A stretch of 64,000 bases of DNA from Bacillota bacterium (GTDB lineage: Bacteria; Bacillota; Clostridia; Christensenellales; SZUA-584): contig JAEZKQ010000008.1 of assembly GCA_023436115.1 (NCBI GenBank), forward strand, positions 1-64,000, given 5' to 3'. This document shows, in pieces, positions 16,525 through 25,360 of this stretch. The first letter of the stretch is position 1. Every line of letters begins with the position of its first letter. A program made the position numbers and the translations under genes. Under the pieces are notes generated by a model. It saw only the letters and a program-made list of their open reading frames with translations, was not told the DNA's origin and made no database searches.

Positions 16525-17724
16525 CTATTCCGTTACATTCGTGGGCTGCATGATGTAATAGCCGTTTTTCTCGGTCACGTCAAAGTCCTGAGACGCGGTC
16601 TGCGTGACGCCGTTAGCATCCTGCATAGACAGGCTCATCCTGCTGACCACCTTGGTGTTTTTATAATATTCATAGCTTGTGGTCATATAGGCAGCGAGCT
16701 TGTTTTCATCCATAAAGCCCTCTAAATCCGCAAGCGTGCTCTCGTGTGTCAGCCCTTTTTCCGCTGCCAGCGTGAGCAAGTCCGCGTCAAGGTTGTAGAT
16801 GCTCTCGGAAACGATACGCCCGCTGTTTAACCTTCTTTGCCCCAGCATCACAAGCTGGTCGGCTCCGGCAGCCGCGGGGTCGGGTATAAAAGTGGCTTCA
16901 TATTGCGTATCCCCGTTTATGTAAAGCACCAGATAGAATGGTGTGGGCTCCTGATCGGAGGTGTAATACATAAATGGATATGTGATTTTACCGGCTTCGT
17001 AAACGATCGCGGATAAGTCCGGCACGCCTCTTGAGTAACCCAGCGTGTCGCTGGCGGTATCATAATGGTAAACGCGCACGGTTGTGCCGTAGTTATCCTC
17101 TAAAATGCCCGGATTGTCCGGTATGCGCACGAGGAAAAGACTGTCCTGCTCTGCCTCACCCTCCTGTTCTGCCTCGTTGGTGGCCTCCTGACGGTATTCA
17201 TGCTTGATAAAGCGTCCGTCTGCGCCGGGCTCGCCTGTGAGCACGGAAACCTGGTCGTAGTAAGTGAGCCTGCTGACTCCTTCGGATACGTCGACAATGC
17301 CCAGCACATTACCGTCGGCGTTCTGTACGGTATACACGCCGTCTTCACTCACCAGGCTCTTAATCGTCTCGGGGCGCGTATCCAGCGGGAAACGCACCGT
17401 CAGCGGGAGCGCAATAGCAGCTGCCACCACCAGCAGCGCGGCGGCGAGCTTTAAAACGGTCTTGAGTGTCAGCTTACGATGGGCTCTGCCAAAATTCTTC
17501 TTCGCAATTCCGGCGCCGGTCTTGCTGTCTACCGCCATCACATCGCCGCAGTCTTCACAGACGGCTTCATAATGAGAGCCTAGAGGTATCAGATTCATAA
17601 AAAGGATGACGATATACCGGGTGATTTTGATGAAGCGGTATGAATAGCTGTCTTTGCATGCGGCGCACTTTTCGCTGCTGAAAACGCCAAGGTCATACCG
17701 AACGTCTCTCGTGCCAAATACCAT
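16525..17724 (-). CDS. Zinc-ribbon membrane-anchored extracytoplasmic protein
   Basis: This 399-residue protein has three parts. The N-terminal zinc-ribbon (about 1-65) has two CxxC knuckles: CAAC near residue 21 and CEDC near 57, flanking YIVILFMNLIPLGSHYEAVC, the layout of the 'zinc-ribbon 15' family. A TM helix (about 93-112, LKLAAALLVVAAAIALPLTV) follows, then a ~285-residue beta-rich acidic domain predicted outside. The ATG at 17724 is favoured by AGGAAA upstream. The function is unknown; the outer domain resembles nothing I can name. Confidence 0.7.
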   Translation of the reverse strand: MVFGTRDVRYDLGVFSSEKCAACKDSYSYRFIKITRYIVILFMNLIPLGSHYEAVCEDCGDVMAVDSKTGAGIAKKNFGRAHRKLTLKTVLKLAAALLVVAAAIALPLTVRFPLDTRPETIKSLVSEDGVYTVQNADGNVLGIVDVSEGVSRLTYYDQVSVLTGEPGADGRFIKHEYRQEATNEAEQEGEAEQDSLFLVRIPDNPGILEDNYGTTVRVYHYDTASDTLGYSRGVPDLSAIVYEAGKITYPFMYYTSDQEPTPFYLVLYINGDTQYEATFIPDPAAAGADQLVMLGQRRLNSGRIVSESIYNLDADLLTLAAEKGLTHESTLADLEGFMDENKLAAYMTTSYEYYKNTKVVSRMSLSMQDANGVTQTASQDFDVTEKNGYYIMQPTNVTE

Positions 17725-17848
17725 ACGATTTCCTGCTTTCTTTTGTTTCCCCAACTTTAAGTTTTTGAGTACGATGGTTCATTATAACATACATTTCCAC
17801 ACAAGCGAATGAATAAATATGAAACAAATCACTGTAAGGAGAATGCCA

Positions 17849-18175
17849 ATGCCGCTTTATCCTATGCGTTTCGCCTTTACGCCAGGACAGAATGAAAGAA
17901 TAGAGGCCGTGGTGACCGTGCCTAAGGAGCAAAGAAGCATTGTGCACGGCACGGTGTACGATCTGGATGGCCGCCGCGTGAAGGATGCCGTGGTGCGTCT
18001 GTTTGCGTGCGCGGAAGACAAAAATGAGCCGGTGATGGACACATTCACCGACGACGACGGCGAGTTTGTTTTCGGCCCTATTGCGGCGGAAAAGAACTAC
18101 CTGATCAAGGTGTATGTCAACGGCGTGACGCTGCGCGAAATCACCATCAAGCCGCGCAGAAAGCGCTCACAGTGA
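17849..18175 (+). CDS. Carboxypeptidase-regulatory-like (Ig-fold) domain protein
   Basis: This 108-residue protein has one prealbumin-like domain: VHGTVYDLDGRRVKDAVVRLF, then TFTDDDGEFVFGPI and YLIKVYVNG, the pattern of CarboxypepD_reg/SpaA-like repeats. There is no signal peptide or anchor, so it may act in the cytoplasm or in a spore or coat layer. The ATG at 17849 lies 7 bases after AAGGAG; upstream ATGs at 17819 and 17843 are less well placed. Its role is unknown. Confidence 0.7.
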   Translation: MPLYPMRFAFTPGQNERIEAVVTVPKEQRSIVHGTVYDLDGRRVKDAVVRLFACAEDKNEPVMDTFTDDDGEFVFGPIAAEKNYLIKVYVNGVTLREITIKPRRKRSQ

Positions 18176-18208
18176 TTAGGCAGCGGCCTAATCAAAAACA
18201 TCCTTTTC

Positions 18209-18237
18209 TTGTCAATGACGGCAAAATTCGATATAAT
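18209..18237 (+). promoter_or_regulatory. Promoter of the protease/kinase-like gene
   Basis: TTGTCA (18209-18214), 17-base spacer, TATAAT (18232-18237), 33 bases before the start codon. Confidence 0.75.
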
Positions 18238-18270
18238 CATACAAAATAGTATATTTTGGAGAAAAGCCGT

Positions 18271-20685
18271 ATGAAATATAAGCGCGCTGCTTTTTTTGCG
18301 TTGCTGGTATTATTGATCTTTCCCTTACAGACTTTCTGTGCCGGTGCCGTTCCCGAAAGGGTGCTGGATGCCAGAGAAGGGATAGTACGCGTGTACTGTG
18401 AAACGGACGGGAACGTATCCGGCGGTACAGGCTTTGCTGTGGGTCAAGGCTCACCCATCAAATATATCGTGACCAGCCATGATGTTGTCAAAGACCAGGG
18501 CGACATCACGGTGCTTTGCGAAAACGCTTTGAGCGTGGACGCGTCTGTTTATATTGAGAATGAAAACGCCGGCCTTTGCCTGTTAAAGCTGCAAACGCCG
18601 CTTTATGATCTGCAGCCGCTCACGATCGACGATACGGGCAGCGCGAAGGCGGGGGATGCCGTCTATGCACTGGGCTTTTCCCCCGCATCGGATACCATGC
18701 CTGGTGCGGTTAATGCGGCCGTTACGGACGGTATCATCAGCGCTTTGAAATCCGGTGTGCTGGCCGAAGACGGCGCGGAAGTGGCTTTGATGCAGACTGA
18801 CGCGGCTTTTAGCTCGGGCGGCCCGCTGCTGAATGAAAACGGGCACGTTGTGGGCGTGAATACAAAAGCGGAACAGGATTTTGGCTTGGCTGTGAGCGCC
18901 CGGGCGCTGACCGGTTTGCTTGATGCGGGCGGTATTTCCTACAAAAGCGTATCGGAGGAAGCGGCGGGGGATACATGGCAGACCGTTCTGATTGCTGCGG
19001 CCGGCGCGGCAGCAACTGCGGTGGCGGTGTTTTTTGTGTTGAAACGTCGGCGTGGCGCCGGAGTGCCGCGGTATACGTTTAGCACGTTTGTCGCCGATAC
19101 CTCAAGAACGACTGAGGACAAGCTCAGCGCGATACTGCCTCTTATGACACAAGTGCAAAAGCTGCATCGTCAGGGGCATTACCATATAGACATCTGTCCC
19201 GAAAATATAACATTGACCCATAGCGGCGCGCTTTTGCGCGTGAAAAGCGTGGCAATGAACAGCGGCGGCAAAATCACCGCGAGTCCCGGTTATTCCGCGC
19301 CCGAACGATATTCGGGCAGCATACAGGCGGGCCCGTGGTCAGACGTTTACGCCCTGTCCGCTTTGCTGCATACCGTATTGACAGGTCAAATGCTTGCCCC
19401 TGCTTTTGAACGCAAAGATGCCGATATCAGCTTTTGCGGTATCGCCGAAAAGTGGACGGCACTGGCGAGCGTGGTGGCACAGGGACTATCGCTGGAACCC
19501 GCGCAAAGACCGCCGCTGGATATGCTGTCCGTGCAGATACAGGCTTGTCTGACCGGATACAGCCCTATGCCGTTTTCGGTAAAAGCTGCAGATGCTCAGT
19601 CGGCTAGGAGCGTCCATATATCAGCGTCTGAAAGAATATCTGTTCAAAGCAAACCGAAAAAAGCCACTTCCAAAAAGCACGGCAAAAAACGCACAGTCGT
19701 GCTATGCGCCGCCGCATTGGTATTGGTGCTGGGCGCAGGGCTGCTTGTAACGGAAGTCAACTATGCGCAAGCCGCGATGCATGTGGAAGCAGGGGAATAC
19801 ACCGAAGCGGGGAAAAGCCTCAAAGGCGTATTCGGCTTTTATAAGGATACGCAGCAGCTTGCTGTGTTTACACAAGCGGCGCTCAAAATGGAAAACCGCG
19901 AATACGATGCGGCATCCCGCTTGTTCGCGTCTTTGGGAGAATACCGCAATGCCCCCGACATGGTGACGGAAACGGCCTACCGACACGCACAGTTCAATAT
20001 CGAAAACGGCCTTTACACGCAGGCAGGTGAACTGCTCGCTGCAGTGGGCGATTACAGGGATGCTCAGGACTTGCGCCGTGAGATTGCTTATCAGAACGCG
20101 CACACCTATATGGAGGCGTCCATGTACCTGTCCGCGCTTGATGCGCTTAAGGCCATCGGCTCTTATAAAGATGCGGCAGATATGATTCAAAAAGCCACAG
20201 CCGCGCTCTATGACGCCGCGGTCAACGCGCTGGGGGCAGGAGAGACCGAAACGGCAGCCACATATTTTGGGGCTATACCCGGCTATGAACAAGCGGACGG
20301 TTACCTAAGCTTGTGCACCGTGCTGACGAAGACGCAAAGCGGAGAAAGATTATCGCGAGATGACTATGGCGAAATGCTTTCGTGTGCGGAGAGTATCGAT
20401 CTAAAGCCATATTTCATGCAGGATGCGCTGATCGGTTATTTTCTGGAAGGAAGCTGGCAGGACGCGCAGGGCAACACCTTTGAAATGGATAGTGGGGGTG
20501 GTGTCAGCAGCAATCTGCCTTGGCATGACGGAAACAGCTATGTGATACGCGATGCGGTTCTTTATATCGTGGAAAGCAGCGGCACGCAAACGCCCCTTTA
20601 CGGCTTTACGTGTGTTGACTTAAATACAATCACAATATATGTTTATCAAAACGAAGAGTCGTATACGTTGACACGACAGCGCTAA
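18271..20685 (+). CDS. Membrane protein: degenerate trypsin-like domain, kinase C-lobe and TPR-like repeats
   Basis: This 804-residue protein has, in order: a signal peptide (1-24); a trypsin/HtrA-like domain (about 33-220); TM1 (about 236-257); a protein kinase C-lobe (about 285-430); TM2 (about 474-494); helical repeats of the AGE-A-LF-LG-Y-DA kind (about 500-680); and a C-terminal beta-rich domain (about 700-804). In the protease domain the Ser is kept (SSGGPL, S182), but the His position of TNAHVV is Asp (TSHDVV) and the catalytic Asp site reads GLCLLK. In the kinase part the HxD and Asn are kept (HIDICPENI), as are APE and SDVYAL, but DFG and the N-lobe are missing. The topology places protease and repeats outside and kinase inside. 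It is therefore a likely non-catalytic receptor or scaffold. The ATG at 18271 follows GGAG. Confidence 0.8.
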   Translation: MKYKRAAFFALLVLLIFPLQTFCAGAVPERVLDAREGIVRVYCETDGNVSGGTGFAVGQGSPIKYIVTSHDVVKDQGDITVLCENALSVDASVYIENENAGLCLLKLQTPLYDLQPLTIDDTGSAKAGDAVYALGFSPASDTMPGAVNAAVTDGIISALKSGVLAEDGAEVALMQTDAAFSSGGPLLNENGHVVGVNTKAEQDFGLAVSARALTGLLDAGGISYKSVSEEAAGDTWQTVLIAAAGAAATAVAVFFVLKRRRGAGVPRYTFSTFVADTSRTTEDKLSAILPLMTQVQKLHRQGHYHIDICPENITLTHSGALLRVKSVAMNSGGKITASPGYSAPERYSGSIQAGPWSDVYALSALLHTVLTGQMLAPAFERKDADISFCGIAEKWTALASVVAQGLSLEPAQRPPLDMLSVQIQACLTGYSPMPFSVKAADAQSARSVHISASERISVQSKPKKATSKKHGKKRTVVLCAAALVLVLGAGLLVTEVNYAQAAMHVEAGEYTEAGKSLKGVFGFYKDTQQLAVFTQAALKMENREYDAASRLFASLGEYRNAPDMVTETAYRHAQFNIENGLYTQAGELLAAVGDYRDAQDLRREIAYQNAHTYMEASMYLSALDALKAIGSYKDAADMIQKATAALYDAAVNALGAGETETAATYFGAIPGYEQADGYLSLCTVLTKTQSGERLSRDDYGEMLSCAESIDLKPYFMQDALIGYFLEGSWQDAQGNTFEMDSGGGVSSNLPWHDGNSYVIRDAVLYIVESSGTQTPLYGFTCVDLNTITIYVYQNEESYTLTRQR

Positions 20686-20991
20686 GGGCTAGGGAAGAAC
20701 TGTTTTATGACGCGCATTATTAATCTGAGAAACGTTTCCCGTTTCCGACTTGGAGCAGCTTTTACCCGCCGCCATAAATGCAACCAGACTATATCCGCCA
20801 AAACACAGAACTAATAAATATAATGGATTTAGACACCACAAATCTTCGTATATCAATGTACGCTTTTTTTCATTTGTCTATGGGAAATGGTTTTTATCTG
20901 TTATAATACCTTTAAACGAAAGCGTTCCAGAACAGCGCGTTACACAATTGTAGGTGCAAACATATGTTTTAACTGATTTAGGGAGAGGACA
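20686..20991. other. Intergenic region with candidate promoter
   Basis: It contains TATAAT at 20902-20907, 85 bases before the mutase-like gene, without a clear -35. A forward 67-codon frame inside has no ribosome binding site. I see nothing else. Confidence 0.4.
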
Positions 20992-22146
20992 ATGAAACAA
21001 TTCACCATCGTACTGGACGGCATTGCTGACAGGCCGCAGCAAAAACTCAACGATAAAACGCCTATGGAGGCGGCAAATACACCCGGGCTGGACGCGCTCT
21101 ATGCGAATTCAAAGCCCGGCACGGTGCAGACCATTCCTGAGGGGCTTGAGGTGGGCAGCGCTGTGGCAAACATGAACCTGCTTGGATACGACCCGGCGAA
21201 GACGTATAAAGGCCGTGCGGTCATCGAGGCCGCAGGCGCGGGTCTTCCCGTTAAGCCCGGCGCGCTTTATGTCCGCTGTAATTTTGTGACGCTCGAAGGA
21301 GATACCTTCGAAACGAGTGTGATGCAAAGCTATAGCGCACACGATATCGAGACACATCTGGCGGGTCCTTTGACGCATAGGCTTAATAAAGAGGTGTTTC
21401 ATGCGCCTTTTGAGCTGATCCATATCGATACGTTCCGCAACATACTCGTTGTAGACGGTGCGGCTGAGCTGGCGGAGCAGTTGTTGTTTACGCCCGCGCA
21501 CGAGCTGATCGGCGGCAGAGTGGCGGATCATACCAAAGGCGGTGCCATCATGCAGCAATACTTTGACATGATGCGCAAGGCCCATGAGGTGCTCAAAGCC
21601 GACAACGATACCAAGGCCAACGGTATCTGGTTCTGGGGCGCGTCGTATGCGCCCGAGTTTAAAGCGCCCATTGCAGGACGGCGTGTGATACTTGCGGAAA
21701 CCTCACTGATGCGCGGTATCGCGGCGCTGTCGGGCACTGACTGCATTTCGCTCCCCGAAGACAAGGGCTTTGTAACGTACTTGCAGGACAAAACCAAAGC
21801 AGCGCTGGAAGCGCTGGAAACTTACGATTATGCATATATCCATATACAAAAGCTGGATGACCTCTCGCATGAGCTGCAGCCTTTGGAGAAAATGCGTGCG
21901 ATCGAGCAAATCGACGAGCACTTTATACAGCCGTTTTTTGCGGCAGTGAAAGAGCCGTATAGTGCATTCATCGCATCCGATCACTTCACGTTTTCAGACA
22001 GCGGCGGGCATGGCGGAGAGAGTGCGCCCTTTATGCTGCTGGGCCGCGGTAAAAACACAGAAGGGCGGTTTACCGAACAGTTCTGCCGAGATGCGGGCTT
22101 TCGCGTGAGCGCACCAGAGCTTGTCTCATTGCAGCGCAAAGAATAG
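20992..22146 (+). CDS. Cofactor-independent phosphoglycerate mutase-like protein (ApgM/alkaline phosphatase superfamily)
   Basis: This 384-residue protein starts FTIVLDGIADRP (metal-binding Asp) and has AANTPGLDALYA, GSAVANMNLLGYDP and KGRAVIEAAGAG, all characteristic of the archaeal-type ApgM family. In the C-terminal half HIQKLDDLSH and SDHFTFSDSGGHGGESAPFML correspond to metal-site segments (usually HIEAPDEAGH and PDHPTP-RTH-DPVPF). Several family residues are changed, including the usual GSDVAN to GSAVAN. The family also contains proposed homoserine kinases, so its substrate is uncertain. It is followed 10 bases later by an alcohol dehydrogenase. GGGAGAGG precedes the ATG. Confidence 0.75.
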   Translation: MKQFTIVLDGIADRPQQKLNDKTPMEAANTPGLDALYANSKPGTVQTIPEGLEVGSAVANMNLLGYDPAKTYKGRAVIEAAGAGLPVKPGALYVRCNFVTLEGDTFETSVMQSYSAHDIETHLAGPLTHRLNKEVFHAPFELIHIDTFRNILVVDGAAELAEQLLFTPAHELIGGRVADHTKGGAIMQQYFDMMRKAHEVLKADNDTKANGIWFWGASYAPEFKAPIAGRRVILAETSLMRGIAALSGTDCISLPEDKGFVTYLQDKTKAALEALETYDYAYIHIQKLDDLSHELQPLEKMRAIEQIDEHFIQPFFAAVKEPYSAFIASDHFTFSDSGGHGGESAPFMLLGRGKNTEGRFTEQFCRDAGFRVSAPELVSLQRKE

Positions 22147-22156
22147 GAGCGGTGAC

Positions 22157-23311
22157 ATGGGATTTGAATTTTACACAGCCCCGCGTATTATTTTTGAAAG
22201 CGGCAGCATTAAGAAGCTGCCTTCGCTCGTTCGGGGCTATGGCAAGCATTTTCTTATTGTGACGGGCGGCTCTTCACTGCGCCGTCTGGGCGTGCTGGGC
22301 GGCCTGATGGCGGATATGGAAGCAAACGGCCTTAAATGCACGGTTTACGACGGTGCGGTCGGCGAGCCCACGCCCGAAATTGTGGATGCTGCTGTGAAGC
22401 TGGGCTTGCAGGCGGGTGCGGATGCCGTGATCGGTATCGGCGGCGGCAGTGCAATGGATACGGCAAAAGCTGCGGCGGGGGTGATTCCCAACGGCGGCAG
22501 TGTGCGCGATTATCTGGAAGGCGTGGGCAGTGGCGCAAAGGTCATAGCTGATCCGCTGCCTTTTATCGCCGTTCCCACCACGGCGGGAACGGGCACCGAG
22601 GTCACAAAAAACGCGGTGATTATGTCCATGGGTGAGCATTTTAAAGCCAGTATGCGTGATTCCAGATTAATGGCGCGTTTGGCGCTGGTAGACCCTGAGC
22701 TCACGCTTAGTGTACCGCCGGCTGTAACGGCGGCTTCGGGTATGGACGCGATCTGCCAGCTCATCGAGAGCCTGACAACAACACAGGCTAACCCCTTTTG
22801 TGACGCGATGGTGCTTTATCATGCGCCCCGCGCGATGGCTGCGCTGCGGCGTGCTTATAAGGACGGAAACGATCTGGAAGCGCGTGAAACGATGTCTCTG
22901 GCGGCGCTCGTCAGCGGCATGTGCCTTGCAAATACCGGCCTTGGTGCGGCGCACGGTATCGGCGCGGGTCTTGGCGCGGTGCTGGGCGTGGCGCACGGTG
23001 TGGCCTGCGGCATGCTGCTGCCGCATGTGATGCGCTATAACACAAAACACGGCGTGACAAAATACGCACAGCTGGCAAAGAGCGTATGCGGCCGCTCATT
23101 CTCCGACGATAAAGCCGCTTCTATGGCGCTTGCGAATGCTGTGGCCGCGCTTTGCGCCGATCTGGGACTGCCCGAGCGATTGGGTAGTCTGGGTGTGACG
23201 CAAGAGCTTGTTGGCGATATCGTCGATGCATCGATGGGGTCTTCCATGAAAAAGAATCCCGTCACGTTTACGCGCGAGACGTGCCAAAAATTTATACTTT
23301 CACTCATATAA
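22157..23311 (+). CDS. Iron-containing (group III) alcohol dehydrogenase
   Basis: This 384-residue NAD(P)-dependent oxidoreductase has the nucleotide motif GIGGGSAMDTAKA, the PTTAGTGTEVTKNAV segment, and metal site residues in SGMDAICQLIES, AHGIGAG and AHGVACGMLLPH. The second ligand position, His in classic members, is Gln (MDAICQLIE), as in the 'TQLIE' subgroup. It oxidises alcohols or reduces aldehydes; the natural substrate is unknown. The start at 22157 follows TAGGAG; the longer frame overlaps the upstream gene. Confidence 0.9.
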   Translation: MGFEFYTAPRIIFESGSIKKLPSLVRGYGKHFLIVTGGSSLRRLGVLGGLMADMEANGLKCTVYDGAVGEPTPEIVDAAVKLGLQAGADAVIGIGGGSAMDTAKAAAGVIPNGGSVRDYLEGVGSGAKVIADPLPFIAVPTTAGTGTEVTKNAVIMSMGEHFKASMRDSRLMARLALVDPELTLSVPPAVTAASGMDAICQLIESLTTTQANPFCDAMVLYHAPRAMAALRRAYKDGNDLEARETMSLAALVSGMCLANTGLGAAHGIGAGLGAVLGVAHGVACGMLLPHVMRYNTKHGVTKYAQLAKSVCGRSFSDDKAASMALANAVAALCADLGLPERLGSLGVTQELVGDIVDASMGSSMKKNPVTFTRETCQKFILSLI

Positions 23312-23351
23312 TACTCAGCCTTTCGCATATGCTGTAGCGGGAGTTGGTGTT

Positions 23352-23840
23352 ATGGAAATGCTGACGGTTCACAACGTCAGGCGCACGGACAGATTGGAAA
23401 CGCTGAGCGCGCAATACCGCGTGCCGGTGTGTATGATCATGCGTGCCAATTCAATCAAAACCGTCAATGATTTTGCGAAGTGCCGCAAGATCAATATTCC
23501 GAAACGGTGCTACTGCAATCGCTGCAGCGGCGGGGAAAAAACAGACTGCATCATATACACCGTACAGCCGAGTGATACGCTTTTCAGCATTGCCAAGCAG
23601 CACGGTGTGACGATGAATATTATATGCAAGGCCAACAACTTAACCGAGCCGGATAGCATACGCGAAGGAGATAAACTCAGCATACCTGTGCTGTCGGGGC
23701 AAATCTATTTTGTGCGCGAAGGCGAGACGCTCTCCGGCATCGCGCAGGCGTATGGCATTCCCGAATGCCGGATTCGCGAGATAAACGGCCTGGGGCCGCA
23801 GGAAAATGTCTGTGCCGGTATGCAGTTGATGATAGGCTGA
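23352..23840 (+). CDS. Three-LysM-module protein without signal peptide
   Basis: This 162-residue protein has three LysM modules. The first (about 4-50) is diverged; the second (about 68-115) reads YTVQPSDTLFSIAKQHGVTM; the third (about 118-162) reads YFVREGETLSGIAQAYGIPE. A small Cys cluster (CRKINIPKRCYCNRCSGG) links modules 1 and 2. It binds peptidoglycan or related glycans by family knowledge. Lacking a signal peptide, it may load onto a forespore surface or leave the cell by lysis. GGGAG lies 8 bases before the ATG. Confidence 0.85.
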   Translation: MEMLTVHNVRRTDRLETLSAQYRVPVCMIMRANSIKTVNDFAKCRKINIPKRCYCNRCSGGEKTDCIIYTVQPSDTLFSIAKQHGVTMNIICKANNLTEPDSIREGDKLSIPVLSGQIYFVREGETLSGIAQAYGIPECRIREINGLGPQENVCAGMQLMIG

Positions 23841-23898
23841 TAACATTTTATTGATGCAAGTATTTTCCGTATGGTAGAATAAGAATTAGGAGGGTACT

Positions 23899-24510
23899 AT
23901 GGATACTCAACTCATCGCAATCCTTGTGCTGATTATCGATCTGGCACTGGGCGTCGTTTTTTGTTTTTTTGGCAACAGATGGCTTAAGGTTATTTTAGCA
24001 ATATACGGTTTCGCCGCAGGTTTTATACTGGCCAATACACTTCTTCCTATGCTTACGTCTTTCGGTGATACCGCGATGCTGCTTGCGAGCCTCGGCGTCG
24101 GTGTTGTGGGCGCACTCTTGTTTGTATTTTTAATGTACTTGGGTGTATTCTTCATTGGCTTTGGGGGAGGACTCATGTTATGCGTGCTGCTTGCGGATGT
24201 GCTGAGCTTAAACCTTCTTGACTGGGTCGTGTTTGTACCCGCGCTGATTATCTGCTGCGTGCTCGGCGCGCTCACGCTGAACCAGCGGCGTATATTCATC
24301 GCCATATTTACTTCGTTTATCGGTGCGTCGGCGCTGGCACAGTTTGTCGATCAGATCGTGAACGGCATCGGCACACAATCACTTGTGCTGTACGACCAGC
24401 AGGCCACTTACAGCGCATTTTCGTCTACGGTTTATCTGATAGCTCTGGTGGTGCTGTTCTTTGGCGGACTTATCGTGCAATTGGCGCTCACCAGCAAAAG
24501 GAAACTGTAA
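23899..24510 (+). CDS. DUF4203-like seven-TM membrane protein (first of pair)
   Basis: This 203-residue protein has about seven hydrophobic segments and almost no soluble part. The alternating short Gly-rich helices (FGNRWLKVILAIYGFAAGFI, GVFFIGFGGGLMLCVLLA) and RR near RRIFIAIFTSFIGA fit the TM198/DUF4203 pattern. It is followed 22 bases later by a paralogue, so the two probably form a complex or pair. Function unknown. Confidence 0.75.
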   Translation: MDTQLIAILVLIIDLALGVVFCFFGNRWLKVILAIYGFAAGFILANTLLPMLTSFGDTAMLLASLGVGVVGALLFVFLMYLGVFFIGFGGGLMLCVLLADVLSLNLLDWVVFVPALIICCVLGALTLNQRRIFIAIFTSFIGASALAQFVDQIVNGIGTQSLVLYDQQATYSAFSSTVYLIALVVLFFGGLIVQLALTSKRKL

Positions 24511-24532
24511 AGAACGAAGGAAAGGATAGATC

Positions 24533-25225
24533 ATGAATTTATCTCTGACAATACTCATTATCGGCTGTGTCGCGCTCGTGGTTAGTCTGCTTCATTGCTT
24601 TTTTGGGTACAAGCTGGGGCGGTTTTTGCTTCCGGTATGCGGATTGGCTCTTATTGAGGGCATATTATATGTGTTCGTATACGACCTCTTAAAGCTCGAT
24701 ACCATGAGCACATGGATTTTCTTCGTGGGCGGCGGTATCGCCATCTATCTGATACTCTTCTTCTTTAAAAGGTTTGCGAGCTTTTTCACGGGTATGGCGG
24801 GAGGCGCAGTTTTTCTGCTTTTTGTGATCTACACGGCCGGTCTTCAGCAGCTGCCTTTGATTTATCCCATTTTCTTAACGCTCTGCGTGTTGTCGGGATT
24901 GCTCACATTTGTATACGAGCGCGTGGGAGTCGTGATTTTCACGTCGCTGTTCGGCGGATGCACGGCAGCCTTTTTGGGGCTGTATCTGTATCTGGTGGGT
25001 GTGGATGGATCGGGTTTTGTGATGTACGGCAATCTGCTTGTGCCGTTCGAGTATTTTTTGATCTCCAACGCTTATCTGATAGGCGGTGTGTCCATTATAC
25101 TCTCAGCGATCGGACTTTTTGTTCAGTTTTACTGGACGGCGCGGGTACAGCTGCTCTCCAACCGAATGGATAACAGCGGCAGCTTCAAGCTTCGCCGCCG
25201 CAACAACGTGGCTGATGTGATTTAG
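24533..25225 (+). CDS. DUF4203-like membrane protein (second of pair)
   Basis: This 230-residue membrane protein has the same helix spacing as its upstream neighbour (FFGYKLGRFLLPVCGLAL, RFASFFTGMAGGAVFLLF, ERVGVVIFTSLFGGCTAAF), with a basic C-terminal tail (FKLRRRNN). AAGGAAAGG precedes the start. The two genes share a terminator at 25256-25284. Confidence 0.75.
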   Translation: MNLSLTILIIGCVALVVSLLHCFFGYKLGRFLLPVCGLALIEGILYVFVYDLLKLDTMSTWIFFVGGGIAIYLILFFFKRFASFFTGMAGGAVFLLFVIYTAGLQQLPLIYPIFLTLCVLSGLLTFVYERVGVVIFTSLFGGCTAAFLGLYLYLVGVDGSGFVMYGNLLVPFEYFLISNAYLIGGVSIILSAIGLFVQFYWTARVQLLSNRMDNSGSFKLRRRNNVADVI

Positions 25226-25255
25226 TATATAAAACATTTAAAAATTAAAATTCGG

Positions 25256-25284
25256 CAGGCTGTCTTTTAAGACGGCCTGTTTTT
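25256..25284 (+). terminator. Terminator after the DUF4203-like pair
   Basis: CAGGCTGTCTT pairs with AAGACGGCCTG, followed by five T. Confidence 0.8.
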
Positions 25285-25305
25285 ATCGCTGACCCAAGGG
25301 AGAAT

Positions 25306-25336
25306 AAAAAACGGCGAAGCCAAGTGGTTGCGCCGT
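25306..25336 (-). terminator. Terminator after argJ (reverse strand)
   Basis: On the reverse strand ACGGCG pairs with CGCCGT and is followed by TTTTTATT. Confidence 0.7.
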
Positions 25337-25360
25337 CTGTTAAAAATCTACGAATAGAGC

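Noticed and set aside
16393..16725. Forward 110-codon frame
   Set aside because: It overlaps the reverse-strand zinc-ribbon protein gene and has no ribosome binding site.
22757..22800. Loss of a metal ligand in the Fe-ADH (His to Gln) as inactivation
   Set aside because: A Gln at this position is common in a known subgroup of the family, so it is not evidence of inactivation.
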